From assembly GCA_017417315.1 (NCBI GenBank), contig JAFPZK010000054.1, forward strand, positions 1 to 64,000: a stretch of 64,000 nucleotides of DNA. The letters are read 5' to 3'. The translations under genes were made by a program, and so were the position numbers. Each line of letters starts with the position of its first letter. Position 1 is the stretch's first letter. This stretch comes from Bacteroidales bacterium. GTDB lineage: Bacteria; Bacteroidota; Bacteroidia; Bacteroidales; UBA3824. The notes below the pieces were generated by a model. The model was not told the origin of the DNA, did no database searches, and was given only the letters and a program-made list of their open reading frames with translations. Shown piece by piece: positions 17,932-27,275 of this stretch.

Positions 17932-20900
17932 ATGAGAAGATTAATTTTATTGGGATTATTTATTATGTTAATCCCGTTTGCATTGAGTGCGCAGAATATC
18001 CGCGTGTCGGGTACGGTGCTTGATGCAGACAATGAACCTCTACCGGGAGTTAACGTCGTTCAGACGGGAACTACTAACGGTACGATTACCGACATTGACG
18101 GAAAGTATGAAATTTCAGTTCCGTCAGACGCAACTCTTACGTTTTCTTACATTGGTTTCAACAATCATGTAGAAAACGTCAACGGCCGCACCACTTTACC
18201 GCCGGTTACACTAAAATCAGATGACAAAGAAATTGAGCAGGTCGTAGTTGTCGGCTACGGTACGATGAAGAAATCGGACGTTTCTGGTTCGGTTGCCTCT
18301 GTTGACACCAAAGACATGATGAGGCGTGCTCCGACAAACGTAAACCAAGGTTTGCAGGGTGCTGCTGCCGGAGTTATGGTAACGGCACAGGACGGTTCTC
18401 CTGAGGGCAAAGCACAGGTTCGTATCCGTGGTGTTGCTACCATCAACGGTTCTGCACAGCCGCTTTACGTTGTTGACGGTATTCAGGTCGGCACAAATGC
18501 TGACTTTCTTAACCCCGCCGATATTGAGTCTATGGAAGTTTTGAAAGATGCTTCTGCTACTGCAATTTACGGTGCTGCCGGTGCTAACGGTGTTATTATG
18601 ATTACCACCAAACACGGACAGAAAGGTAAAGCAAGATTCGATTTTTCTGCTGACTACGGTATTCAGACTTTGGCTTACAAACTCGATGTTAATGATGCAG
18701 ACGGTTATGCTAAATTGATACAGGCTATCAACGAAAACGACCATGGTTTGTCTGCTTATTACAATGACATTTGGAGAGCCGAATACAACGGTCAACGTAA
18801 CGAAATTGATTGGCAGGATCAATTTACGGAAGCCGCTTTGAAACAACAGTATACAATGTCTGTTGCCGGCGGTACTGAAAAAAGCCAGACAAGTTTTTCT
18901 GCTTCTTATTTGAAAAACAAAGGTATTATCGTAAACTCAGCGTATGAGAGATTAACTGCCCGCGTTAACAACAAAACCGAAATCAACAATTTCTTGGAAG
19001 TAGGTGCAGATTTGAACTTCGTTTATACAAAGAGTAATGGTGCTTACGGTCGTCAAGGAAACACCTTTAATCTTTCTTCACAGAGAGACTTGGCTTTCTT
19101 GTCGCCCTCTATGGACTACGTTTATGAAGATGCAAACGGAAACAAGCATATTCAACATGTTAACGTAGAAAATCCTGACGGAACATACGGTATCGGTCTT
19201 TTAGGTCATAAAGACCTTGAATTTAATCCGGGTACTTTGAACAACCCGTATGCTATCGTTATGGAAAACAATGCTGACAACCGTTCTAACAGAGTATTTA
19301 CTTCTGCATACGCACAAATCAATATTATCAAAGGTTTGACATTTAAGACGGTAGGTTCTTTCAACTTCTACTCTTCTGACGGAAACAACTTTACTTACTT
19401 ACAAAATCGTTATAACATCGACGAAAGTGGTAAGTATTATGATGCATACGATGGTGTAGATGCAAGTTCAGTTCCTAAGGAGCATACGGTTAACTCTTTC
19501 AGCATCAATCAGAGTCAGTCTACTACAATTAATATTGAAAACTATTTCAACTACAATTGGAAAAACGATATTATGAACCTCAACGTTATGATTGGTCAAG
19601 AAGCTTCTAATTCTTGGGGAGAGTGGGTTAACGCAAGCACACAAGGTTTCAAAGAGCAAACTATCCGTTCTATCAGCCTTTCTGATGATACCAAAAACGG
19701 TAACGGTGCTTTCAACGCAAAAGTAAGAGGCGTTTCTTACTTCGGACGTTTGACTTACGGTCTTTTTGACAAATATGTTTTGACAGCTACTATCCGTCGC
19801 GACGGAAGTTCTAACTTCGGTTCTGGTAACAGATTCGGTACATTTCCCTCTGCTGCATTGGCTTGGAGAGTTTCTCAGGAAGATTTCTTGAAAGACAACG
19901 AAATCATCTCTAACTTAAAACTTCGTCTCGGTTGGGGTCAGACAGGTAACTCAGGTGGTGCAACTTCACTTGCAACTTCACAGACCTCTATGACTACTTA
20001 CAACGGTACACAATTGCTTTACGGTTATTATGCACAAGACGGTGGTATGGGACAGTTCGGTAACGGTATTTCTACAACTAATGCCGGTATCAGAAACGTT
20101 GTAGTTGACACTGACCTTAAATGGGAAACCAACGAACAGACTAACGTCGGTATTGACTTAGGTTTGTATCAAGGTCAATTCAACATTACGATGGATTACT
20201 TCATTCGTAAATCAAAAGACCTTCTTTTGACCCGTAACTTTGCTTCATCATCTTCTATTATGCAACTTTACACCAACTACGGTGAAATTGAAAACAAAGG
20301 TTTCGAGTTCCAAGTTAATTGGCAGAAACGTATTCAGGATTGGAACTTTAACGTAACATTTACAGGTTCTACCTTGAAGAACAAAATCAAGAAGATGGGT
20401 GATCCTCAGTTCTTTACTAACGACCACGGAACCAACGACCCTGCTATGACTAATAACGACGGTACCAACCAAGGTTGTATCGGTGCTGCATCAGGTTATA
20501 AATGGGGTGACCATGCAACCGCACAAGAAGGTTATGCTGTCGGTTCATACTATGGTTATGTAGTTGAAGGTATTTGGCAAAGCGAGCAGGAAATTCTTGA
20601 TGCCCGCAGAGCAGATCCGCAACCTGACGGAACAACAACTTATACTCCTTATCAAAAGGTTATTGATCCTACTAAAACTGACGAGGCTACCGCTCCCGGC
20701 GACTTCAAATACAAAGATCTTAACGGTGATGGTGTTATTACTGATGCTGACCGTGAGGTTATCGGTAACGGTTTCCCGAAATTCAACTATGGTCTTAATA
20801 TCAATGTAGGTTATAAGAACTTTGATTTCTCTATTTATGGTTATGGTGTAGCCGGTCTTGAATTGCTTTCATATTCTGCAATGAGACTTTCTATCGGATA

Positions 20901-21285
20901 TGTTGGTGATGACGGTTGCGTTCCTAACACTTTGAAAGATAACGACTATTGGAGTGAAAGTAATAAAGGTGCTGATTTGCCGCGTTTCACTTTGTTAGAC
21001 CCGAACTGGAACAGAAGAGTATCTACTGCTTGGGTTAAGAAAGCAGATTACTTTAAAATCAGCAATATGCAAATCGGTTATACTTTTGACAAAAACGTTA
21101 TTGAGCACTTGAAATTGACTAATGCAAGAGTTTACTTTGCAATTTCTAACTTGGCATTGTTCTCTCCGTATAAGAAATACGGTGATCCTGAGTGCGGTCA
21201 AGGCTGCGTTCTTTACACAGGTTTGGATACCGGACGTTATCCGAATCCGAGAACTTACCAGTTCGGTGTTAGTTTCTCATTCTAA
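17932..21285 (+). CDS. SusC-like TonB-dependent outer membrane transporter 2
   Basis: Start placed at the ATG at 17932, which gives the same signal peptide layout as the first SusC (MRRLILLGLF...LSAQN); the upstream TTG at 17878 would add 18 residues ahead of it. The resulting 1117 residues hold the CarboxypepD_reg-like domain, TonB box region EQVVVVGYGTMKK, plug (VRIRGVATIN...VLKDASATAIYG) and a barrel ending YQFGVSFSF. It is about 85 residues longer than the first copy, with extra loop sequence in the barrel. It forms a pair with the SusD 32 bp downstream. Confidence 0.95.
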   Translation: MRRLILLGLFIMLIPFALSAQNIRVSGTVLDADNEPLPGVNVVQTGTTNGTITDIDGKYEISVPSDATLTFSYIGFNNHVENVNGRTTLPPVTLKSDDKEIEQVVVVGYGTMKKSDVSGSVASVDTKDMMRRAPTNVNQGLQGAAAGVMVTAQDGSPEGKAQVRIRGVATINGSAQPLYVVDGIQVGTNADFLNPADIESMEVLKDASATAIYGAAGANGVIMITTKHGQKGKARFDFSADYGIQTLAYKLDVNDADGYAKLIQAINENDHGLSAYYNDIWRAEYNGQRNEIDWQDQFTEAALKQQYTMSVAGGTEKSQTSFSASYLKNKGIIVNSAYERLTARVNNKTEINNFLEVGADLNFVYTKSNGAYGRQGNTFNLSSQRDLAFLSPSMDYVYEDANGNKHIQHVNVENPDGTYGIGLLGHKDLEFNPGTLNNPYAIVMENNADNRSNRVFTSAYAQINIIKGLTFKTVGSFNFYSSDGNNFTYLQNRYNIDESGKYYDAYDGVDASSVPKEHTVNSFSINQSQSTTINIENYFNYNWKNDIMNLNVMIGQEASNSWGEWVNASTQGFKEQTIRSISLSDDTKNGNGAFNAKVRGVSYFGRLTYGLFDKYVLTATIRRDGSSNFGSGNRFGTFPSAALAWRVSQEDFLKDNEIISNLKLRLGWGQTGNSGGATSLATSQTSMTTYNGTQLLYGYYAQDGGMGQFGNGISTTNAGIRNVVVDTDLKWETNEQTNVGIDLGLYQGQFNITMDYFIRKSKDLLLTRNFASSSSIMQLYTNYGEIENKGFEFQVNWQKRIQDWNFNVTFTGSTLKNKIKKMGDPQFFTNDHGTNDPAMTNNDGTNQGCIGAASGYKWGDHATAQEGYAVGSYYGYVVEGIWQSEQEILDARRADPQPDGTTTYTPYQKVIDPTKTDEATAPGDFKYKDLNGDGVITDADREVIGNGFPKFNYGLNINVGYKNFDFSIYGYGVAGLELLSYSAMRLSIGYVGDDGCVPNTLKDNDYWSESNKGADLPRFTLLDPNWNRRVSTAWVKKADYFKISNMQIGYTFDKNVIEHLKLTNARVYFAISNLALFSPYKKYGDPECGQGCVLYTGLDTGRYPNPRTYQFGVSFSF

Positions 21286-21317
21286 TTTTAACTTAAAATT
21301 ATAACAGAAGAATTAAT

Positions 21318-23207
21318 ATGAAAAATTATAATAAAATATTGACAATGGCTCTCGCTTCGGGAGTTATGTTGTCGGCTCAGTCGTGCAAGGAAGACTTCTT
21401 GGATGTTGACCGCTACGACGTGTTGAGTCCTGAATATATTCAGACATCAGATCAGGGTTTCGATGACGGTGTTCGTGCTTGCTACGCTAATATGAACCAA
21501 ATGATAAACGGTGATTCTATGAAACCGTGGCTTTGGTTGGCAGGACACCCGACAATGGATACACAGGCTACCGGTTGGGATAAATCATGGTTGACACAAG
21601 ACTGGTCGGCAGACCAAGGCGAATTATACGATGAATGGAAACGTCTTTTTGATGGTATTTCGCTTTGTAATAATATGATAGTCAATTGTGATGAAGCCGA
21701 GACTAAGGGTGTTCTTTCAAAAGAGCAAATTATTGAGGCGAGAGCCGAGGCAAAAGCGATGAGAGGTTTTTATTATTTCTTAGCGGCTCAGACATGGGGT
21801 AACGTGCCGATTATGAAACCGGGTCAGCAATATACAGATGAACTTCCCGGCAACGACGGTGCAACAAATGCGATTGCAGTTCTTGATGAAATCATCAGCG
21901 ACCTTACGTATGCAGTAGCAAATTTGCCTCAGGATTGGAAACCGTTAAACGGTCAGTACGGACGTGCTACAAAAGGTATGGCATCTGCATTTTTGGCAGA
22001 GGCTTATCTTTGGAAGGCATATCGTCAGGGCAATCCGAGCGGTCCTGGTGATGAAGTTACCAAAGCAAAAGATTTGTTGAAATCTATTATTGATTCAGGC
22101 GAATACGAACTTTTGCCGTCTTTTACAACTTTGTTTGACCCGAAGGCTTGGAATAAAGAATGTATTTGGGAAGAAGTAATGGACGAAGGCGACAAATCCA
22201 AAGAATGGAGCGGTTTCCACACTAACGCTCACGGTTGGACAGATAACTATGCTGCTAATCCTAACGGAAACGGCGGTTGGGGTACACTTTACCTTTCTTG
22301 GGAATGGTACACCTGCTATGAAAAAGGCGACAAACGTCGTGATGCTTCTGCTTGTACCGTTTATATTAAAAATTGGGGTGATTACAAAGACAGAATTACT
22401 GATGAACCGCTTGAAACAACTGCTAAATCAGAATATTGTCATGGCTACAATCCTTATATTGATAGTGTTAAGAGTTCTCAGCAGCAATTCCACTGTAATA
22501 CCGGTGGCGACCGTGCGCCTTCTGTTTGGAGTATGAAATGGTGGAGAACAGGTAATAATACATGGTGGTCTAACATTTGGTCTCCTGTGCATGTTTATTG
22601 GAAACGTTATTCAGACGTTCTTTTAACATACGCAGAATGTTGTTTCCGTACCGGCAATGCTGGTGAAGGTTGGCAGTATATTGATATGGTTCGTCAACGT
22701 GCTTTCGGACAACTTGAAGACGGTAAAGAGGCAGAATTGACAACTAAGTATGCTCAGTATTATTATGATTATGCTGTTGCTGCATATTCTACTACTTGGA
22801 CAGGAACATACGATAAATCTCATTTTGAAGATGAACACGGTAATTTAGTTTACCCGATTCCTTTTGGTTCAAACGGTAATGTAGCACCTGCCGGTCAGGA
22901 CTATTACGATATGGTAAAAACGAAACTCGGTTTCAATCTTGAATCATGGCAAGTTGCATTGATTCAGGAACGTAGAAAAGAGTTCAATGCAGAATGGACA
23001 TTAGCACCGGCTTTACATCGTGCAGGTTTGTTGGCAGAACATATCCGTTGTAACTATCCGAAAGATGCTACAAAGGTTGCTGACCTTGATGAATATCCGT
23101 GGACTCCCCGTTCATACGAGTACAGTGAAGACAAAATGGACTTCCCGATTCCCGCAACGGAAATTTTGAGAAATCCGAACTTGACACAAAACAAGGCTTA
23201 CAGATAG
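21318..23207 (+). CDS. SusD-like/RagB glycan-binding lipoprotein 2
   Basis: Lipoprotein signal ending SAQSC (Cys 23) then K-E-D-F-L. The 629 residues show the SusD helices (EARAEAKAMRGFYYFLAAQTWGNVPI near 140, AFLAEAYLWKAYRQG) and the C-terminal YPIPFGS and DFPIPATEILRNPNLTQN motifs. It is rich in tryptophan and tyrosine around 290-440, as expected for a sugar-binding face. It is not closely related to the first SusD beyond the family fold. Confidence 0.95.
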   Translation: MKNYNKILTMALASGVMLSAQSCKEDFLDVDRYDVLSPEYIQTSDQGFDDGVRACYANMNQMINGDSMKPWLWLAGHPTMDTQATGWDKSWLTQDWSADQGELYDEWKRLFDGISLCNNMIVNCDEAETKGVLSKEQIIEARAEAKAMRGFYYFLAAQTWGNVPIMKPGQQYTDELPGNDGATNAIAVLDEIISDLTYAVANLPQDWKPLNGQYGRATKGMASAFLAEAYLWKAYRQGNPSGPGDEVTKAKDLLKSIIDSGEYELLPSFTTLFDPKAWNKECIWEEVMDEGDKSKEWSGFHTNAHGWTDNYAANPNGNGGWGTLYLSWEWYTCYEKGDKRRDASACTVYIKNWGDYKDRITDEPLETTAKSEYCHGYNPYIDSVKSSQQQFHCNTGGDRAPSVWSMKWWRTGNNTWWSNIWSPVHVYWKRYSDVLLTYAECCFRTGNAGEGWQYIDMVRQRAFGQLEDGKEAELTTKYAQYYYDYAVAAYSTTWTGTYDKSHFEDEHGNLVYPIPFGSNGNVAPAGQDYYDMVKTKLGFNLESWQVALIQERRKEFNAEWTLAPALHRAGLLAEHIRCNYPKDATKVADLDEYPWTPRSYEYSEDKMDFPIPATEILRNPNLTQNKAYR

Positions 23208-23229
23208 TCTTCTAAACCAATACTTATAA

Positions 23230-23281
23230 AAATATCCGCTGTGAAACAACAAAAAATATTCGCAGCGGATATTTTTTTTTG
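23230..23281 (+). terminator. Intrinsic terminator after SusCD operon 2
   Basis: AATATCCGCTG (23231-23241) and its exact complement (23263-23273) form the stem, followed by a long T-run. The end of this run also supplies the -33 TTTG of the next promoter. Confidence 0.9.
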
Positions 23282-23309
23282 TTTATTTGAAAACATTGTA
23301 ATATTTTTG
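23278..23309 (+). promoter_or_regulatory. Promoter of the toxin-antitoxin pair
   Basis: TTTG (23278-23281), 20 bases, TATTTTTG (23302-23309). The -33 box is embedded in the T-tract of the preceding terminator. Confidence 0.6.
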
Positions 23310-23330
23310 CGAGGAAAAAATAGGAAAATT

Positions 23331-23588
23331 ATGACAGCAGTACAATTACGTTCAGAACTATTCCAAGAGTTTAGTCTTTTTATGGATAGTGAGGCGGCTA
23401 TGCGGCAACTTCTTGCCGTTATGAGAGAAATACGCAAGACATTGACATCGCAAAAAGACATTGACAAGGAGAAAAAATCCGTTGAAAAAAAATGGTCAAA
23501 ACGGGTTCAATGGTTGCGCACTAACCCTGTAAAACTTACCGAAGAAGTTTTAGCAGACGAAAAAACACAATATATTTTGAGCAGATGA
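23331..23588 (+). CDS. Probable antitoxin of PIN-domain pair
   Basis: The ATG at 23331 follows the promoter and an AGGAAAA leader, giving 85 residues; starting at 23241 would place the promoter inside the gene. The protein is charged, predicted helical, and ends DEKTQYILSR. Antitoxins paired with PIN_3 toxins in Bacteroidota have this size and similar tails. No named DNA-binding domain is recognised. Its stop overlaps the toxin ATG (ATGA). Confidence 0.6.
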   Translation: MTAVQLRSELFQEFSLFMDSEAAMRQLLAVMREIRKTLTSQKDIDKEKKSVEKKWSKRVQWLRTNPVKLTEEVLADEKTQYILSR

Positions 23589-23995
23589 AACGGGTATTTC
23601 TTGACACAAATATATTATTGGATGCTGCTTTGCGCCGTGAACATTGTGAAGATGCCGACAATTTGTTGCAATTAGGCGATGATGGCGAAATACAACTCTG
23701 TGCATCGTGTATTTCGTACATTACTATTGCATACGTTCTGCGCCATCATTCAAAGGAAGAACTTTACGCCTACGAACAAGCGTTAAGAGAGGGCATAGAT
23801 GTGTTGAGTATTGATAGTATTCAATTGGATTATGCTATCAACAATCCAGTCAATGATTTCGAGGATATGATGCAATATTGTTGTGCAAAAGCCGGTAAAT
23901 GTGATGTCATCATTACCAATAACAAAAAGGATTTTCTTGAATTTTGTGATATTCCCGTGATGACGGCAGCGGAATTTGTGAGAACTATAAACTAA
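23585..23995 (+). CDS. PIN-domain (PIN_3, VapC-like) toxin
   Basis: PIN-fold ribonucleases cut RNA with a Mg-binding acid cluster. The 136 residues carry FLDTNILLDAAL at the start, and NDFEDMMQYCCAKAGKCDVIITNNKKDF near 95-122, the second acid group and TNxxDF motif of the family. The middle ISYITIAYVLR replaces the glutamate of classical VapC, as is usual in the PIN_3 group. Coupled to the antitoxin by a 4-bp overlap. Confidence 0.85.
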   Translation: MKRVFLDTNILLDAALRREHCEDADNLLQLGDDGEIQLCASCISYITIAYVLRHHSKEELYAYEQALREGIDVLSIDSIQLDYAINNPVNDFEDMMQYCCAKAGKCDVIITNNKKDFLEFCDIPVMTAAEFVRTIN

Positions 23996-24057
23996 ATTCG
24001 CGCGGAGATTTTTTTTGTTTTGGGAAATGGAAAAATTCAAAAATACTATATAAAAAA

Positions 24058-24089
24058 TTTGGCTGTATTCTTAGAAAGTATTACCTTTG
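24058..24089 (+). promoter_or_regulatory. Promoter of lipoprotein gene
   Basis: TTTG (24058-24061), 20 bases, TACCTTTG (24082-24089), 51 bases before the ATG at 24140. Confidence 0.7.
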
Positions 24090-24139
24090 TACAAAAGAAG
24101 TAGACATATTTATTTTAACTTTAACAAAACTATACAAAC

Positions 24140-24664
24140 ATGAAAAAAAATTTTTTGGTATTGGCATCAGCCATTTCGTTGATGTTTTCAGCGTGTGATA
24201 AAGGAGAAGACGACAATAATTTAATTGTTGATTGGAGTCCTATTGAACTAAGGTTCTTTGTTGTTGATTATGGTCAGCGTACTAATTATGTTGCTGATAA
24301 TTATAATGACATTATTCATACCACAACACTCACTTACCGAGGCAAGACTTATTCTGTCGGTCAAACTCTTTCTAAGTATTATATGCCTGATTTTAAGGGT
24401 TTTTATGTAGATAGTACCGCATTAGAAAAACCGTTTTTTTGTTTCGGTGAATTAGACGGAGCGGAAAATTACGATGATGACTTTATTATAACATTTGCAG
24501 ACGGTACATCTGATACGGTGCATTTTAAGCGTGTTCATAAAGGGGTTAAAGATGTCAAGGACACATGGATTTTGAACGGTAAGGAACGCAGTCGCGGTGA
24601 GTTTATTCTATATCGCCAAGAGCAAGACGGCAAACTTATCAATCTCCATTTGGATTGGGAGTAG
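24140..24664 (+). CDS. Lipoprotein of unknown function
   Basis: 174 residues with a lipoprotein signal ending MFSAC (Cys 19) followed by DKGEDDNN, an acidic linker typical of surface-exposed Bacteroidota lipoproteins. The rest is predicted beta-rich and contains two similar strands-turn segments (TLTYRGKTYSVGQ; FIITFADGTSDTVHF). I do not recognise the family. It has its own promoter and ends just before the hairpin repeats at 24713, which may terminate it. Confidence 0.8.
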   Translation: MKKNFLVLASAISLMFSACDKGEDDNNLIVDWSPIELRFFVVDYGQRTNYVADNYNDIIHTTTLTYRGKTYSVGQTLSKYYMPDFKGFYVDSTALEKPFFCFGELDGAENYDDDFIITFADGTSDTVHFKRVHKGVKDVKDTWILNGKERSRGEFILYRQEQDGKLINLHLDWE

Positions 24665-24712
24665 TAGTGAAAAAATATCCGAAAGCAACGTGAAATATAA
24701 CAATTTTTTTTG

Positions 24713-24817
24713 TAACCCCAACCAAAACAGGGGGTAAAAGTGTTGGTTTTGGTTGATGTTATCAAAATAACCTCAACCAAAACAGGGGGTAAAGGTATCG
24801 GTTTTGGTTGAGGTTAT
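24713..24817. repeat. Two tandem hairpins with GGGGGTAAA loop
   Basis: Two units of 55-bp period. Unit 2 has perfect 17-bp arms (24767-24783 and 24801-24817) around the 17-base loop AGGGGGTAAAGGTATCG; unit 1 has a CAACCAAAAC-type arm around the equally long loop AGGGGGTAAAAGTGTTG. It lies between two convergent genes, so it could act as a two-way terminator. It also belongs to the set of G-rich TAAAA repeats beside ATPase genes. Confidence 0.85.
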
Positions 24818-24819
24818 TG

Positions 24820-26151
24820 CTATTCTGTGATATATTCTCCGATTTTTCCGGCTAAGAAATACGGCATACTGATTAATGTATATTCTTTGGATTTCGGCGT
24901 TTTTACTATGTCTTGCCGTAACTCGCTGGCATAAAGCCTTATCGCGGTATTTCCGCTGAAACTATCCATAAAATTGTGAAGCGATTTTAGATGCCCTGTC
25001 GGTCCTGATTTTACTTCTATCGGTATCATTTCACCGTTAAAAACTTCCAAAAAGTCCAATTCTGAAGACGAATCTTTTTTTTCTGAAACCCAAAACAACG
25101 GTTTAGAAAGCATAGATGTTTTAGCTGCTAAAAGTTCTTGACCGACAATGTGTTCAGTAATATGTCCGCGATAAACGTTGTTCAAATCCTGCGCCCCGAA
25201 AACATCTTTTTGAAGATGTGCCATATAGTTCAAAAGTCCTGTATCTAAGACTTGAAGTCTCGGACTTTTTTTTATATCCGGCATAAAAGGCAGTTCTGTT
25301 TGTGTCGTAGGATATACAAGATGAATTAACATTGCTTTTTCAATTGTTCTTAGAGCCTCGCCAATCTCGCGCGAAGAGTATGCCGAATTGCCGAAACCTG
25401 CAAATTTTATTCTGTTGCCTGCCTCAGCAAAAATACTCCGTATTGCGTGCCGCATGATATTTACGGACGATGAATTTTGTGCGTATTTTTCTACGTCATC
25501 AATGTAAGTTCCTATTAAAGAATCATATACGGTAGAAAGTGCGACAATGTCTTTTTGTTTGGACTATCTGTAAACAATTTCAGGCATTCCACCGATTAAC
25601 GTATAAGTGTGAAAAAGTTTTTTGAGTTTTTCGTGTGCAATGTTGTCAAAAGGCACTTTTTCGTAATATTCCAATGCAGAATTTTCGTTCATTGCTTTGA
25701 GAAATTCCCTGAAAGACAACGGTCTCAGCACTTTGTATTCTACTCTGCCGACAGGAAAACTAATTTTGTTATCGAAAAGCGATTCCAAAAGCGACCCCGC
25801 CGAAATGACACAATATTGCGGATATTTTTCATAAAAATATCTTAGCATATTCAATGCTTGCGGTACTTCTTGAATTTCGTCGATGAAAATCAAAGTGTCG
25901 TCAATATTTTTGAGGCTGTTGTTTTCTAAAAAAATGGCTTCAATCAATCTGTCAATGTCCTGATATTTTAGAAACAAGTTTTTTGACGTTTCTTCTTCTA
26001 AGTTAAGGTAAATATATTGTTTGAACTCTTTCCCGAACATATTTACTACCGTTGTTTTGCCGGTTTGACGTGCGCCGCGAAGCACCAACGGTTTTCTAAA
26101 CTCGTCTGTTTTCCAACTTCTTAACTCTTTTATAATGTCTCTTTCAATCAT
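24820..26151 (-). pseudogene. AAA_14/DUF4143 ATPase gene interrupted by one in-frame TAG
   Basis: Residues 1-195 (26151-25567) give the AAA_14 ATPase: Walker A GARQTGKTTVV, Walker B LIFIDEIQEV, and SAGSLLES. A TAG at 25564-25566 follows PEIVYR. Reading on in the same frame gives SKQKDIVALSTVYDSLIGTY and continues without a break into the C-terminal half (24820-25455) with the DUF4143 nuclease-like core SSELDFLEVFNGEMIPIEVKSG. The full protein would be 443 residues, normal for the family. One base change therefore separates it from an intact gene. The two halves might still be made separately, since an ATG at 25455 is available, but the region between would be lost. The function of the family is poorly known. 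Confidence 0.88.
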
Positions 26152-26171
26152 AATTTGCAGTTTTTATGCTG

Positions 26172-26179
26172 CAAATATA
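26172..26179 (-). promoter_or_regulatory. -7 box of the AAA_14 ATPase
   Basis: TATATTTG on the minus strand, 20 bases before the ATG at 26151. The region where a -33 box would lie is inside the first unit of the 33-bp repeat array. Confidence 0.45.
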
Positions 26180-26186
26180 ATAAAAA

Positions 26187-26279
26187 TTTTGCACATTTCG
26201 GGGGTAACTTTTGCTAATTTTTTGCACATTTCGGGGGTAACTTTTGCTAATTTTTTGCACATTTCGGGGGTAACTTTTG
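26187..26279. repeat. 33-bp direct repeat array, three copies
   Basis: Units containing TTTTGCACATTTCGGGGG followed by TAACTTTTG start their GCAC at 26191, 26224 and 26257. The array fills the space between the 3' end of the sensor kinase gene and the promoter of the ATPase. Confidence 0.9.
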
Positions 26280-27275
26280 TTATATTTTCACCGTTAATTC
26301 CGCTAAAAATACGTTATTGTCTTGTTTTTTTGCTGAAAAATAGTATTTGCCTTCGTATGCGAGTTCTAAACGGCGGCGTAGGTTTTCAAGACCGATACCC
26401 GAGCCGCTGCGGTTCTCCTGCTTTTTGGGAAAATTACTGTTTTTTACTTTAAAAACCAAATCGTTACCAATCATCTTTAACGAAATATCTATAAACGATT
26501 CCGAATTGTTGCTGACACCGTGTTTAAAAGCGTTTTCAATAAGAGAAACGTATAACAGCGGAAGTATTTTTATTGTCGGAGTAATGTCCTGAAAATCAAC
26601 GGTTACAGTTGTTTTTTCAGAGCATCTGAGTTTCATCAGCGAAATATAGTTTTCCATAAAATCTATTTCTCCTGAAAGCGGCACTTTGTCGGCAGTGGTT
26701 TCGTAAAGTGCATAGCGTAAAACTTCACTCAAATGCGAGAGGTTTTCTTGCGCCTCGTCAGGATTGGTGTAAATTTGCGCCGAAATGTTGTTCATAGTGT
26801 TGAACAAAAAATGCGGGTTTAATTGATTTTTGAGCCATTGAAGTTCCGCTTTTTGTTTTTCTTTTTCTATTTGCATTTCTTCAACGCTCTTGAAATAGTA
26901 TTTTATGCCGAGTGCAGTGCCGGCTACAAGAAAATTCAGAAGCAAATTAGGCACTAAAAACGTAAAGAAATCTACTAAATTGACGTCTGTGAAATGACAT
27001 GCTATTATTTCTCTTACGCAATACAGCACGATAAAAAGCAGCAGATTAAACAGACAAAATTTTTTCGTGTTGTTTTTCTGAAACATACGCGGAATTGCGT
27101 AAAAATGATTCAGAAAATAAACTGCCATAAACGGTACTATATACAGCATTGACCAGCCTAAACTATTCACGGCAGCGTTGATGTCGTGTTTTACAATGAG
27201 TTCTCTAAGCGGTTGAAAAAACATTATAAACAACGCACCTAAAATGGAAAGTATAAAAATCCAATTTTTATTCAT
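26280..27275 (-). CDS. LytS/YehU-type sensor histidine kinase
   Basis: Four hydrophobic segments in residues about 5-145 anchor the protein in the inner membrane. A short coiled linker (MQIEKEKQKAELQWL) leads to the His_kinase domain LNPHFLFNTMNNISAQIY with the phosphorylated histidine, and a HATPase_c domain with LIENAFKHGV and GIGLENLRRRLELAY. Members usually signal to a LytTR-type response regulator encoded next to them; none is seen here, so the partner must lie elsewhere or has been lost. The start overlaps the end of the NamZ-like gene by 8 bp, so the two are cotranscribed. Confidence 0.93.
   Translation of the reverse strand: MNKNWIFILSILGALFIMFFQPLRELIVKHDINAAVNSLGWSMLYIVPFMAVYFLNHFYAIPRMFQKNNTKKFCLFNLLLFIVLYCVREIIACHFTDVNLVDFFTFLVPNLLLNFLVAGTALGIKYYFKSVEEMQIEKEKQKAELQWLKNQLNPHFLFNTMNNISAQIYTNPDEAQENLSHLSEVLRYALYETTADKVPLSGEIDFMENYISLMKLRCSEKTTVTVDFQDITPTIKILPLLYVSLIENAFKHGVSNNSESFIDISLKMIGNDLVFKVKNSNFPKKQENRSGSGIGLENLRRRLELAYEGKYYFSAKKQDNNVFLAELTVKI

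Noticed and set aside
18217..18846. 209-codon minus-strand frame inside SusC 2
   Set aside because: Lies entirely over the plug domain of the receptor; the translated sequence is not domain-like.
25455..26151. Two separate adjacent genes for ATPase and nuclease parts
   Set aside because: The codons between them are in the same frame and complete the family sequence; only one TAG separates them.
26135..26452. Plus-strand frame with repeated HISGVTFANFL
   Set aside because: It is only a translation of the 33-bp repeats and then of the antisense of the kinase gene.
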